From Anthostomella pinea (taxonomy: Eukaryota; Ascomycota; Sordariomycetes; Xylariales; Xylariaceae): 64,000 nt of DNA. A model generated the notes under the pieces. The model did not search any database and had not been told where the DNA came from. It saw only the letters and a program-made list of their open reading frames with translations. Made by a program: the position numbers and the translations under genes. The stretch lies in NCBI GenBank assembly GCA_963556695.1, contig CAUWAG010000012.1:3472001-3536000 (forward strand), given 5' to 3'. Positions 23,768-35,736 of this stretch are shown here, piece after piece (positions within the stretch are counted from its first letter, which is position 1; each line of letters starts with the position of its first letter).

Positions 23768-25424
23768 ATGACCTCGTCGACTTCTTCCGCTCCCGGACCA
23801 TTGACCGTTCTCGTGTCGACGAGAGCGGTGCTCACTCTGCCAGATGACAGCCTCGTGCTCACTCCAGCTACCATATCAGTCTCGCCCACTACCGGCAAGA
23901 TAGTCGCCATTGTCCCTACAGTCCTTCCCAAAACCTCGTTTCCGTCGACCGCGACGTACATCAACTATGGCTCCAAGCTCCTGATCCCAGGCTTGGTCGA
24001 CGCGCACGTTCACCTCAACGAGCCGGGCCGAACGGAATGGGAAGGCTTCAACACCGGTACGCGGGCAGCCGCCTCGGGTGGCGTAACGACAGTCATTGAT
24101 ATGCCGCTGAATGCGATCCCACCCACAACCACGCTGGCGGGCTTCAAGGAGAAGTTGGTCGCCAGTCAGGGCCAATGCTGGGTCGACGTTGGATTCTATG
24201 GTGGCGTGATCCCTGGAAACGCGGAGGAGCTGCTTCCTCTAGTCGAGGCGGGGGTGCGAGGCTTCAAGGGTTTCCTGATCGAGTCGGGGGTAAGTCGAGT
24301 CACAAGCGCAGTCAGTTGCGCGTAGCGTCCTAACGAGGAAACAGGTCGATGAGTTCCCCGCCATCTCCTCGGACGACATCGCGCTCGCCATGACGAAGTT
24401 GAATGGCACACCGACCACCTTCATGTTCCACGCCGAGATGATCCCGCCCATTACTGATTCCGTTGGCGACGCCGTCCAAACATCCGCACCGCCCTTGGCG
24501 CCTCACGGAGACCTCAAGGCCTACCAGACTTTCCTCGAATCGCGGCCGCCGGCCTTTGAAACCTACGCCATTGACCAGATCATCTCGCTCGCCCACCTCG
24601 CGCCGAGTTTACACCTACACATTGTGCATCTGTCGGCAACGCAGGCTATACCGATTCTCAAGGCCGCGCGGGAGAACGGCGTCGACATCACGGCCGAGAC
24701 CTGCTTCCACTACCTCGGTCTGGCAGCCGAGGGCGTGGAGGATGGAGACTGCCGATACAAGTGCTGCCCCCCGATCCGGGAACAGCTGAACCAGGATGGG
24801 CTGTGGGAAGAGCTTCAGGCGCCGGACTCATGCATCAAGACTGTCGTGTCGGACCACTCGCCCTGCACACCCGAGCTCAAGCTGCTCCCCCAACACCTCC
24901 AGCCCGCAGTGGCAGCGCCCAATATGCATCACTCCGACTCGGGAATCGACATGACCGCGGACAAACTGCTCGAAGCGAAGCAGGCGGCGGAGTCGCAGGG
25001 CGACTTCTTTGCTGCGTGGGGCGGCATCTCGTCGGTTGGCCTCGGGCTGCCCATCCTGCACACGGCGTCGAAGAAGCGCATCGCGGCCGGAGGCGCGTCC
25101 GCAGCGCCCAGCATCGTCGACATGGTGCGGCTGTGCTGTGCAGCGACGGCGAAGCAGGTCGGCCTGTCGCACCGCAAGGGCGCGCTTCGGGTCGGCATGG
25201 ACGCCGACGTGTGCGTGTTCGACGAGGCCGAAGAATGGACGCTGAGGTCGGCGGGCATGCACTGGAAGAACCGCTGCTCGCCGTGGGACGGGCACCAGTT
25301 CAGCGGGCGCGTCAAGGAGACGTGGCTGCGTGGCCGCAAGGTCTACGAGCACGGCGGGAGTAATGGTGGGTTCGTGAGCGAGGGGCCGCTGGGCGAGGCT
25401 ATTGTCGAGAGGAGGATGGCGTGA
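23768..25424 (+). CDS. Allantoinase
   Basis: Cyclic amidohydrolase that opens allantoin to allantoate, a step of purine degradation that releases nitrogen. Exons 23768-24289 and 24345-25424 encode 533 residues. The intron has GTAAGT, a CCTAAC branch and CAG, and joins LIESG to VDEFPAIS. Metal-site motifs are visible: DAHVHLNEPGRTEWEGF at about residue 78, the GFKGFL segment carrying the lysine that is carbamylated in this family, HAE, HIVHLSA and SDHSPC. The ending (GMDADVCVFDEAEEW, then CSPWDGHQFSGRV) is typical of allantoinases and separates them from dihydropyrimidinases. Length agrees with fungal DAL1/alX-type enzymes, with a slightly long N terminus. GATA motifs upstream fit nitrogen control. 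Other purine-pathway genes are not in the window. Confidence 0.95.
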
Positions 25425-26648
25425 TGAGGGATGGATGGATCTCACCAGATCACCTCATTGCGCTGTCACTCGTGGACGTGGTTGGAGTTTGGGGCACGTC
25501 ATACAGGCTGGCTTGACAGGGTTGGAGCTACCAGCTACATGTAGCCAACCTCGACTCCTCGGGCCTTGGAGAAAGCGCCCACGATGCATGATCTATTGAC
25601 TGATGAGTGATTGACTGATAGAGTGATACTCCATAGATTTGGTTTCAGATAGCATATTCATGGCCTGCGGAAGTTTTTTCCTTTCCTTTTCATCTAAAGC
25701 AATAGACTGCTTGTTTCACAAAGGGATGAGTTTCTAAGTGATACTATTGCCCCTCATCGCGTGTTAAGATTCCATGGTCTGGCTGCTGATGCTTGACTCG
25801 ATAGAGCCTTCATCGCACTCAAGCAGTCCATATCGCAGCCGAGGCAAATTGACGCTTTGTACGGCGAAGCGAGGTGCTGGGTAATCGCGGCAAATCGACC
25901 AAACAACCCATGACAGCAGCCTGCACGTCAAGAACCCGGGTACCAATACCGTACCAAGCCTTGGGCAGCGCAAGCGAGGCTCCGGATCGGTTCGCTGCCG
26001 AGAAGAAATGGATGTCTATCATTCATTGCCTGGAGGCTGGCTCGTTGCCGTTGATCTCTGCCAACCGTTGCGATTGGGGGCTTTCCTCCGCATAACTAGC
26101 CGGCGTCTCCAATTCCAAGCCCGTGGAACGGGCAGGTGTCACGGTGTCAACGCCCACGCTAGAATTCTAGATTCGGTATCCAACTCGCATCACGCACCAT
26201 CCTAGCGAACGTGACCGGGCTGGTGGTGGTTTGATGGGCGCCAGGTTCCAACGATGGTTGCGATGATTATCCTCGGGTCCGTTGACCCCTGCATCGTTAC
26301 AATGCAGTCGCACCGAATTGCCAATGAAAGATCGCTTAGCAGCCGAGGAACCTGGACCTCGCATCTTTTGGCGACCCCTCTGTCGATCCTCAACGTCGTC
26401 TCTCAGTATATCAACACACTTGTCTCACGACAATATGACCGAATGACTGTTATTCGAGAGTCAGACAGATCGCCCAGGAAGGCGGGCAAGGCACGCTCCC
26501 GCAGAACATCGCCACAAACCAGTCCACTGAATGATGATGCCTCGACAACGCAGTTGATGGTATCATCTAAGGCCGGAAGGTTGCTGCGCGAAAAGTAGTG
26601 AATGACTGACGTTTCTTTCGTCATTGGCCGCACCGACCTCGACTGATT
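25425..26648. other. Intergenic between allantoinase and the ABC transporter
   Basis: A 115-codon frame at 26254-26598 lies just upstream of the transporter and has no motif; I take it as leader sequence. Nothing else is recognised. Confidence 0.5.
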
Positions 26649-29600
26649 ATGGGAAACCCGGATGCCAGTTCTGGCGCCTCTCAGGGCGATGCAGAGAATA
26701 GTGTGCAGAGCGACGCGCACAATGGCGCAAAGCCGGCCATGGCCATGCTCGACGCCAACAAGATCGATCCCACCAGCTCCGTCTCTACGTCGATGGAGTT
26801 GGGCCGTGCCGAACGTAGCAAACAGCCCCCGGCGTCAGCCGCTCATCAACTATCCCTCGACGACGTCGAATCGGTGGATGTGCAGATCCGGAACCTCTCG
26901 GTGACTGTCGATACCTCGCCGTCCATCTTCGAACCGGCAACATATCCAGACTTGTTCCGAACCAAATTCGGCGGCGGTCAGGCCGGCCCTGTGAGCAAAG
27001 TGCTTCTCCATTCCGTCAATGCGTCACTTCAACCAGGAAGCTTGACCGCGATCCTTGGAGGCAGCGGCTCCGGCAAGACGACCCTGCTGAACACCATCGC
27101 GGAACGCGTGTGCAGCACAAGGCTTGCCCAAACTGGGACCACGATGTTCAACGGCTCCGAAGGTGCTCATTCGGTGAGACATGCTTATGTCATGCAACAG
27201 GATGTGCTTCTGCCGACGCTGACGGTGCGGGAGACACTGAGATACTCGGCCAACCTGAGACTACCTCCACCGACCACCAAAGCAGAGAGGATGCGGATCG
27301 TCGAAGAGGTCATTCTCGAACTAGGCCTGAAAGACTGCGCCGACACCCGGATAGGCAACAGTCAACACCGCGGGTGCAGCGGCGGAGAGAAGCGCAGGAC
27401 CAGCATCGGAGTTCAGCTCCTGGCGAACCCTTCCGTTCTCTTCTTGGACGAGCCCACAACGGGGTTAGACGCGACCAGCGCCCACCAACTAGTCGAGACT
27501 CTGAAATCACTCGCAAACAAAGGGCGCACGGTTATCACGACTATCCACCAGCCGCGGTCCGAGATATGGGGGCTGTTCGACAACCTCCTCATGCTCTCCA
27601 GGGGAAGCCCTGTCTACTCGGGACCTATGCAGCAGTGCGTGCCGTGGTTCACGGGCATGGGGTTCGAGCTGCCGCCGTTTGTCAACCCGGCCGAGTTCTT
27701 GATTGACCACGCTGCCGTCGACAACCGCACGCCTGAGCTCGAGGCGGAATCCACCGCCCGCGTCGAACGGCTGCAAGGCGCCTGGCGTGAGGAGTCGCAA
27801 AGACTATTTGCGCCCTCTTCATCCGAGAAGGCCGTGGCAGAGACGAGCAATCACAAGCGTGCGAGGAGAGAACAACATCACGCCAACTTCTTCCGCCAGC
27901 TGAGAGTCTTGACTGACAGGACGATCAAGGTTACCTACCGCGACCCCATGGGCATGTCCGGGTCCATCATGGAAGCAGTTATCATGGCAATCATCACGGG
28001 CTACGTCTTCTACGACCTGCCCCGAGACCAGGGCGGGATAAAATCACGGCAGGGCTCACTGTACATCTCGGTCGCTCTACAAGGCTATCTATTTCTGACA
28101 TTCGAGATCTACCGCATGACGATGGACATACAGATCTTCGACCGGGAGAACAGCGAGGGCTGCGTGACGGCTCTCCCGTTCATATTCTCGCGCCGAATCG
28201 CGCGGTTCCTCACCGAGGACGTGCCCGTGCCCTTTCTGTTCAGCATCATCTTCTATTTCATGGCCGGCTTCGACCGCGACGCCGGCCAGTTCTTCACCTT
28301 CTTCTCTGTTATCTTACTTAATCATTACGTTGGCGTTACGCTGGCCGTGACCTCTGTTTCGGCTGTGCGACACTTTGCTGGCGCCAGCTTGATCGCTAAT
28401 CTCGCATATACGTTGCAGAGCATGGCTTGCGGCTACTTCATCCAGAGCAACACTATCCCGATCTACGTGCGATGGACCAAGTATATCACGTACACTGTAA
28501 GTATATTTGAAGGTCCGTGGAATGCCTGCTGACTTTCCCCAAGTACTATGCTTTCGGCGCACTTTGCGGAAACGAGTTCGAGGGCAGCTTCTACGACTGC
28601 CCCTTGGAAGGAGGCGAGTCGAACCCAGCCTGCCTCCAGTACACGGGCCAGTACATCATGGACAATCTCGGGTTCCCGCGAAACTGGGTGACGAGGCCCA
28701 TCATTGCGATGTTCGGCTTTGTCATCCTCTTCCTCATAACGTCCTGGGTCGGTCTGGCGTTCTTGCAAGTCGAGATGACCATCGCCCGGACGCGGGCATC
28801 GGAACCGGATCTGTCGGCTGGAAAGGAGAAAATGACTGCTAGATCGGTACAGGAAGTTCGGGCCATCGACGTGGGCCTGGACAGATTCGCCCTGGATCTT
28901 GACAAGAGGTCCATGCTTGGGAAGAGGCTGCCCACCAAGACCATCCTGAACCCCGTCACGGCCACGTTCGAAGCCGGGACGCTGAATATCATCATGGGCC
29001 CCTCGGGCTCGGGCAAGACCAGTCTGCTCAACGCAATGGCCCGGCGCCTCAAGAGCACATTGGGCACCAAGTATCGACCGTCCGGTCGACTAACGTTCAA
29101 CGACGCTGTCCCGTCGACGTCGGTCATTCGGTCCGTGGTATCCTATGTCTGCCAGGACGACGACGCTTTGCTTCCTTCTCTGACGGTGCGGGAAACCCTT
29201 CGTTTCGCTGCGGGCCTTCGCCTCCCGTCCTGGATGAGCAAGCAGGAGAAGTACCAACATGCCGAGGAGGTCCTCCTGAAGATGGGTCTCAAAGACTGCG
29301 CCGACAACCTGGTCGGCAGTGATCTGGTGAAGGGCATTTCAGGCGGCGAGAAACGCCGCGTCAGTATCGCTGTCCAGATCCTCACGGACCCACGAGTCCT
29401 GCTTCTCGACGAGCCGACGAGCGGGCTGGATGCTTTCACGGCGGGCAGCATACTGGAGGTGCTCCGGGGTCTGGCCAACGAAGGCCGCACGCTGATCCTG
29501 ACCATTCATCAGGCCAGATCTGACCTGTTTAGGCACTTTGGCAATGTGCTGCTTCTTGCGAGAGGGGGATCCCCGGCGTATGCGGGTCCGGCGAAAGACA

Positions 29601-30874
29601 TGCTTGGCTATTTCGATGCGCTGGGGTATCAGTGTCCGCGACACACTAATCCGGCTGACTATGCGCTTGACCTCATTACTATCGACCTCCAGGAGGAGAA
29701 GAGGGAGGAGCAGAGCCGGGTGAAGGTCAGGGGTCTTATTGACGCGTGGGCCAAGGTGGCAGAGCAAAGAGTGTCGGTGGCACAGCGGTCCGTCGCGAGG
29801 CCTGTCATCGACGAGGAAACTAAGGTGTCCAATGCAGAAGTCAAGTCAGCAAAAACATCAGAACCCTTTGCCCAGACAGACGATGCGGTCCTGCGGAAGC
29901 TGCCCTCGGCCGTAGCACCACGGCGATCCTTCAACAAGACCACGCTGGCGACGCCAGCAGAGCTGGGCGCGCTGGTGCACAAGCGCGCCTCCTTCGCCAC
30001 GGCATTCCCGCTCCTGCTGCACCGCGCCATCATCAACTTCCGCCGCCAGCCACCGCTCCTCCTGGCGCGCACAATGCAGGTAGTCGGGCTCGCCGTGATC
30101 CTGGCCCTCTTCTTCGCGCCACTGCACCACGACTACGCCAGCATCCAGAACCGCGTGGGGTTCATCCAGGAGGCGGGCGCCTTCTACTTCGTCGGCATGC
30201 TGCAGAACGTGGCCGTGTACCCGGCCGAGCGCGATGTCTTCTATCGCGAGGACGACGACGCCGTCTACGGCGTCGAGGCCTTCCTGGCGACGTACACGGT
30301 GCTCGAGGTGCCCTTCGAGGTCCTGAGCTGTGTTGTATTTGGCGTGCTGGCCGATTTCGCCGTCGGCCTGCCGCGCACGGCCGAGCTGTACTTCGTGCTG
30401 GTGTTCTGCTGCTTTGCCATCGTGTCGTGCGGCGAGAGTTTAGGTATCATGTTCAACACGCTCTTCGGGCACACGGGCTTCGCCGTCAACTTCATCTCGA
30501 TTCTGTTGAGTGTCGGGCAGGTCATCGCGGGGTTGATGAGCATCGATATGCCGGCCTTGTTCAGGGCTTTCAATTACCTCTCCCCGCTCAAGTACGCCAC
30601 GGCGGCGCTGGCGGCGTATAGTCTTAGGGATATTGAGTTCACGTGCGATGAGGGCCAGAGGCTGCCGGATGGGCGGTGTGGTATTGAGACGGGCGAGCAG
30701 GTGCTAAGGTTGTATAAGCTGGATGTGGACCCGTTCCCGAATCTGGTCGCGCTGGCGGGCGTGGTGGTGGTTTATCGCCTGTTGGCTTGGTTCTTGCTGA
30801 GGCTGGTGCGGACGAGGTGGAGGGGCGTGGTTGAGAGCAGGCGGAGGGGAAAGGACGTGGAGATAGTTGGGTGA
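26649..30874 (+). CDS. Full-size ABCG (WHITE/PDR-like) transporter
   Basis: ATP-driven membrane exporter of 1392 residues with two nucleotide-binding/membrane halves, exons 26649-28496 and 28544-30874. The intron (GTAAGT, AAG) joins YITYT to YYAFGALCGNEF. NBD1 has Walker A GGSGSGKTTL (about 137), signature CSGGEKRR (about 243) and Walker B VLFLDEPTTGLD (about 263). NBD2 has GPSGSGKTSL (about 767), ISGGEKRRVS (about 880) and LLLDEPTSGLD (about 900). An ABC-2 type membrane domain follows each NBD, and an extracellular loop with cysteines (CGNEFEGSFYDC) precedes the second half. The NBD-TMD order is the ABCG order. Unlike classic fungal PDR pumps, whose two NBDs each have degenerate positions, both ATP sites look canonical. 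The substrate cannot be read from sequence; lipids, sterols, toxins or pigments are possible. Confidence 0.93.
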
Positions 30875-31742
30875 TGATATTTGGTCGTGGAGGTAATGAC
30901 ACTATCTGTTCGTGATCTTCATGGTCTTACTACAAGTGAATCCTTCATGTCCTTGAGAAACTTCGCGATGGTTCGATGGGGCCATGTCGATGCTCCGAAC
31001 TACGTACCATAAGTACGTAGTAGGCCGCGATAAGGCTGACGATCTTGGTCAAACCGCATGATTATTTCTAAACACCTATTCGGTGATAACGCTTCCAATT
31101 CCACTTCGCTCATTGGAAGTGCGCAAGACTGATACCCATTTGGGGAACGAGTCCCTACCACCCGACATGCGATACTCCATGCGGACACGTCAAAAGGCTT
31201 CTGGGCCGGCTCCAGCCTCCTGTCGACAGACTGACTGACTGACTTCCGAGCGGCAGTCATCAAGCCAACTTGAAGTTTCGCATTCCAGGGGCTGGAGGCC
31301 GGCTGCCCGATGTACTAAACTCCGAAGCTGACGTCAGGCCGAGGGGCAGCTCCCCCTGACAGCGGGGTAGCTCCCGTCTTCACCCAAAACGACTGGATGT
31401 CAGGCTTCCCGGAGTCTCGCAGTGCCAATCGCATTCAGTAGGCGACCCGAGGTGGGTCTTATCGGAGTGGCGGGGATCGCGGGGATACTCATTGGGAACA
31501 TGAAGCCTTCTCGAATCTCGAAGACCGATTACCAACGCGAACTGTATCAGAGTTCCGTCATAGTCTTGGGATATAAGAGAGCTGATCGACGCTGGTATTT
31601 GAGGGGTCATCATTTACACTCACATCACCTACAATACCTACAATCATCACACCAAACAGCACTCGAATCTCACTGAGCATTCAAACTTCAGCTCACCATC
31701 CACCTAAGAAAATCAAACACGTCAACCCACACCACACACACA
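30875..31742. other. Intergenic and promoter of the DJ-1-like gene
   Basis: No gene. The right part is a promoter with the elements annotated separately, then a CA-rich leader (ACACACAATGG context) typical of highly expressed fungal genes. Confidence 0.55.
31329..31577 (+). promoter_or_regulatory. CRE, STRE-like sites and TATA box upstream of the DJ-1-like gene
   Basis: A perfect CRE palindrome TGACGTCA lies at 31329-31336. Within 20 bp follow AGGGG (31342-31346) and CCCCT (31353-31357), the stress-response element core in both orientations. A TATA-like ATATAAGAGA starts at 31571, about 170 bp before the ATG. CRE sites are bound by Atf1/AtfA-type bZIP factors and STRE cores by Msn2/4 or SebA-type zinc fingers in fungi. 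That would suit a stress gene. Regulation is inferred from motifs only. Confidence 0.45.
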
Positions 31743-32438
31743 ATGGCCCCCAAAGTCATCGTCGTCCTGACCTCCTACGGCCACATCGAAGCCTCCAACA
31801 AGCCTACGGGCTGGTACCTGCCCGAGCTAGCGCACCCCTACGACGTGCTCAGCAGCAAGGGCGTCGAGATCGTAGTCGCCTCGCCCGCCGGCGGCGCCGC
31901 GCCTCTCGACCCAGCCTCAGTCGAAGCCTTCAAATCCGACGCCTCTTCAACAGCCTTCCTCGAGTCCAAGAAGGCTGTGTGGGAGAATACGCAGAAAATC
32001 TCATCATTCCACGGCAAATCAGGCGACTACGCCGCGCTGTTCTACCCCGGCGGCCACGGGCCGATGTTCGACCTGCCGAGGGACGCGGATTCAATCGCGC
32101 TGATCAAGGAGTTCGTCGCGGCGGGGAAACCCGTCGCGGCTGTGTGCCATGGCCCGGCTGCGTTCACGGGCGTCACGCTTGATTCGGGGAAGCACCTGCT
32201 TGCTGGGAAGGAGGTCACGGGGTTCACGAACGTGGAGGAGGACCAGGCGAAAATGAGCGAGTTCATGCCGTTCATGCTGGAAGATAGGATGAAGGCGGTG
32301 GGCGGGGATTTCAAGAAGGCGGCTGAGCCGTGGGCTGAGTTCGTGCTGGTGCAGGATGGGGGCAAGTTCATCACGGGGCAGAACCCGGCGAGTGCAAAGG
32401 CGGTTGGGGAGGCTATTGCTAAGTCCATTGGGGTGTGA
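31743..32438 (+). CDS. DJ-1/PfpI family protein, Hsp31-like glyoxalase III
   Basis: Single-exon protein of 231 residues. The nucleophile elbow AAVCHGPAAF gives Cys135 and His136, and Glu28 lies in TGWYLPELAHPY. These match the catalytic Cys-His-Glu set of yeast Hsp31 and related glutathione-independent glyoxalases, which convert methylglyoxal to lactate and also act as stress chaperones. The segment FYPGGHGPMFDL and the C-terminal FITGQNPASAKAVGEAI are also diagnostic. Length is normal and there is no targeting signal, so it is probably cytosolic. The start is the first ATG after a CA-rich leader. Stress elements upstream fit a role in carbonyl or oxidative stress. Confidence 0.94.
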   Translation: MAPKVIVVLTSYGHIEASNKPTGWYLPELAHPYDVLSSKGVEIVVASPAGGAAPLDPASVEAFKSDASSTAFLESKKAVWENTQKISSFHGKSGDYAALFYPGGHGPMFDLPRDADSIALIKEFVAAGKPVAAVCHGPAAFTGVTLDSGKHLLAGKEVTGFTNVEEDQAKMSEFMPFMLEDRMKAVGGDFKKAAEPWAEFVLVQDGGKFITGQNPASAKAVGEAIAKSIGV

Positions 32439-33291
32439 GAAGGGTTGGAGAGTGGCTGAAGACTGTGGAGGTGTGATCATTTGATTTAGCAGGCCTTGTT
32501 ATGGAATCGGGATGAATTTGCTTACTTTAAGTACTTGGTATATACCAGAAAAACAATTGACCGGGCGTTTGATCTTTACACTCCGTTGACACCCTTTTGC
32601 ACTTGCGATGGGCTACGTTCCATGGATTCGAGCCATTTGGGCGGCAATCTGTGCTATCAAAGTCATATCCGCTAGCCTCCAGATCTGCTACCCAGAAGCG
32701 TCTCAATGTTGGGTATGCCCAACATACAAGTCATGGCCGCAGAGGTGTCTCCTTTGGACGAGTTAGTGGCAGTAATCATAGGAAACTGTCCAAGAAGTCG
32801 TCCATACAGGAGGCTTTGGGGGCTGGTGGTAGCTGATGTGGATGTCCCCAAGGACCAACGGCTATGCATAGTGCCTCGTCATAATCTTCGTCATTGCGGA
32901 AGGAGTAGCATGATGTTATTGAGAGGCCACGCAGGGCTGTGGCAACTGGGTAAGGAAACTCTCTTGGACAATACCGCACAGGCTATGGTAAAGGCCTAGC
33001 GTATCCCTTATTGTGGCCGCTGGTAAAGAGCAGCAGTGGTAGGCAACTCTTCGCTTGCCTCTGGGCCCATGTGTAAGCTTAAACCATGAACAATACCGCT
33101 CACACTTCATATGCTCAGGAGCGCTTGCAGTTGTAGAGAGAGATCCATCGTGTAATTCTGCACCCGAGGTGTAATCATCTGCTTCTCATGCCCGTGAGCT
33201 CGTCAACCGAAGGCATCCACTCACTACGGGCGTCGCAATTTCAGTGTTGGTACCGCCACCCTGAAAGGCAAAGTCGCCTACTAGTTCAAGC
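32439..33291. other. Intergenic, no supported gene
   Basis: Short overlapping frames at 32597-33000 on both strands have no motif. The right end may hold eroded upstream parts of the subtilase relic. Confidence 0.45.
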
Positions 33292-33474
33292 TTCGGCAGC
33301 CTGGTTGACGTCTCTGCGCCGGGTTCCGGCCTGATCATCACCTGGACAGCACCCTGGGCAGCACCATTGAGCCAGCCCCGTGCCCATGGCACATATCAAT
33401 GTTACTGACGCTGTGCCTAAACACGGTGTCCGGCATCTCCATGGCCTCTCCTCACATCGCCGGTCTCGGTGCCA
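33292..33474 (+). pseudogene. Relic of a subtilisin-like serine protease (S8)
   Basis: Two diagnostic blocks survive in two different frames. FGSLVDVSAPGSG (from 33292) matches the conserved DxFAPG block of proteinase K-type subtilases. About 125 bases later TVSGISMASPHIAGLGA (33423-33473) matches the active-site serine block GTSMASPHVAGL. The interval between has the expected length but changes frame and contains stops. A stop follows soon after the second block, and no catalytic Asp or His blocks are found upstream. It is therefore a dead, truncated copy of a secreted protease gene. Confidence 0.8.
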
Positions 33475-35736
33475 GCGTTCAACAGCGACCCTATTGCTTA
33501 GAGAGGATGTGAGGGTTTGATTGGAGATAGGGGCTAGATTGGGGTTGTGGAGGACTCCCAGATGGCGCGCTCAAGGCACATATTACCTCGATAGCCCTGC
33601 TCAGTTCAATAGACAAGTGCCCCAGACATCCAAGTAGTAGCGGTTGATAAGTGAAGTTCATTTGCAACGCGACGTCGCCCATACCTAGGGGTGTCGACCT
33701 CCAGCCGCGAATACATGCGTAACTTCGCGACCGCGGTATCGCTCAGCCCTGGTGTAACTTGACGGAAGCCTTGAACCCGCCGTGACTGGGAGTAGCAGTG
33801 ATCAACATATCCCTAGCCCGCTTGCGTCTCAGTACGTACGGGGCCGGAAGGCTTGAAGCACATGGACCACCACTGAAGCGCTCCTAGTTGCTGCCTGCGA
33901 CCGGGAAGAAAGCGAATGGAGCATCATCAGGACTGGCTGGCACTGAAGCAGAGAAAATGCCATTGGATCCGATCGGTGACTAGAAGGCCGCCCGGAGATT
34001 CATTCCATCTTCGGAACGGGTTGGACGGAACAGTTGGTGCCGGCTCACTTCACCCGCCCCAAATACGGAGCGGTTATGTGGAGATGCCGCATCGGGGCCG
34101 GGTGGAATGTTGAACGACAGATTTGCGCCGTGGTCTGGACCGTTCAGCAGCAAGTTCTACATAGCGGGGTATCCTGAGGAAAGCGACTGGGGTTTGGAAT
34201 GAGAATGCCAGCAGGGCGAGGAGGAGAGCAAAGAGCTGGTGCTCTCACTCTTCCGTACTGGTAGGGTCTTCATCATAAATGCGCCACTCGAGGGGATACT
34301 CGGGGTCGGTGAGCGACAAACGCACGTGGTGAACTCCCCTTTTGCTTTTTCTTCTGTTTCGCAGCCGAGTTCCGGATGATGCGTGGAGGCCGGGAGGGTG
34401 TTGCTTATTCGAGTGTGACGTGTCTCGTTGGTGGTGATACGGCGATGCCGAGTTCCGCGACACCCCTGTGAGGGAATAGGCAAGGCAGGTCGGTTGTGGA
34501 TGTGTAAATAGATGCCAGTCCCCAACGGCGGCTAAAAGATGCCGTAGCTGTCTTGAACGTCTCCTAGCATCAACAAGTTTCTAGCTTCGGCACAATGCCA
34601 GGTCTGCGGAAATAACAGCTGGGAATTATTACCACCACTAAGGTAGGTATTTTCTAGTTTCACCTGGGCCAAGAACAAGCGCCGGCGTCCACTGTCGCGG
34701 AATACGGCACATCACGTTGACGGTTGAGGTCGCTGGAGATTAACGTCCAATACTGTACGTGAGTCAAACCTTATTTGGCCTTGGCCCAGCCAGGCTACGT
34801 ACTGTCACAAGTTATTACAACTCGACTCCTCGAGGTCAGCATACCTGCTGTGCTGTTTCTATCTAGCAGAACATACTGTACAGAAGAGATGAAGAGAAGT
34901 CGCCCCAGACTCGCTTTCGTGGTGAATGAAAACGGCCTGTACATCGAGATTCAAGCTGTCAACCATCGATGCCGGAACCCGCGAGGACACTAGGGACATG
35001 AGACACATCACAATGATGAATGAAGGTTCTTGGGTCTTCTGCTTCAGTTGACTACAGTATTTGACTATCGTTCGGAAGCGGCAAGCCACGTGCATGCATG
35101 CCGTTACTCCGCCAGTGCTAGGTGGTGTCAGGGGGGCCCTTCGATGTTTTGCGAAGAGACGTAGCGAGCGTGTTGCTTACTAATAAATTGTTACAAAAAG
35201 TTGTTACATCAGGTTGAGTCTCTTGGCACGGTTGAGTTGCATACACAAGTCATAACACACATCAGAGTTACATCGATTGTTTTCAATCATAGTTTGTGAC
35301 CCTGTATGTCCAGTCCTACAGTAGAGTAGTAGAGACACAGTATGCCGTTCCATCAACACTGTCGATACGGTATTGTGCCCGTGCCGTTGCCGACTCCCCG
35401 TTCAGCCCGTCTGCCCGTCCGTTTCCTGCACGTGAAGAGCGCTAGGCCCAACTTCCGCAAGTGGTGGATCCCCATTTACCCCCATCCGTCCATGGATGCC
35501 AAGGATGGTCCATGTCAAACAACCAGCTTGCCGGTTTGCCGGATCAGCAGCTGAAATTCTGCCCTGATAATAGAGTGACGATCTTCTTCGTCTCCTTCGT
35601 CTCTGCGAAACGTCAACGCCAACGCCAACGCCAGTGCCAATGCCAATGCCAATGCCAGCCTGGGCACCGCCGCACCCGTTGCGTTGATGACCACGATTAA
35701 GCGCCCTCCTGCTCCGTCGACGCGACCGATCGCATC
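33475..35736. other. 2.3-kb intergenic region
   Basis: Frames at 33916-34113 and 34157-34525 show no motif. No RNA gene is seen. The right end is the promoter of the F-box gene with a hexamer repeat annotated separately. Confidence 0.45.
35614..35658 (+). repeat. CAACGC/CAATGC hexamer repeat
   Basis: About seven imperfect copies of CAAYGC just upstream of the F-box gene. An in-frame TAA at 35698-35700 separates it from that coding sequence, so it is not translated in that frame. Confidence 0.75.
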
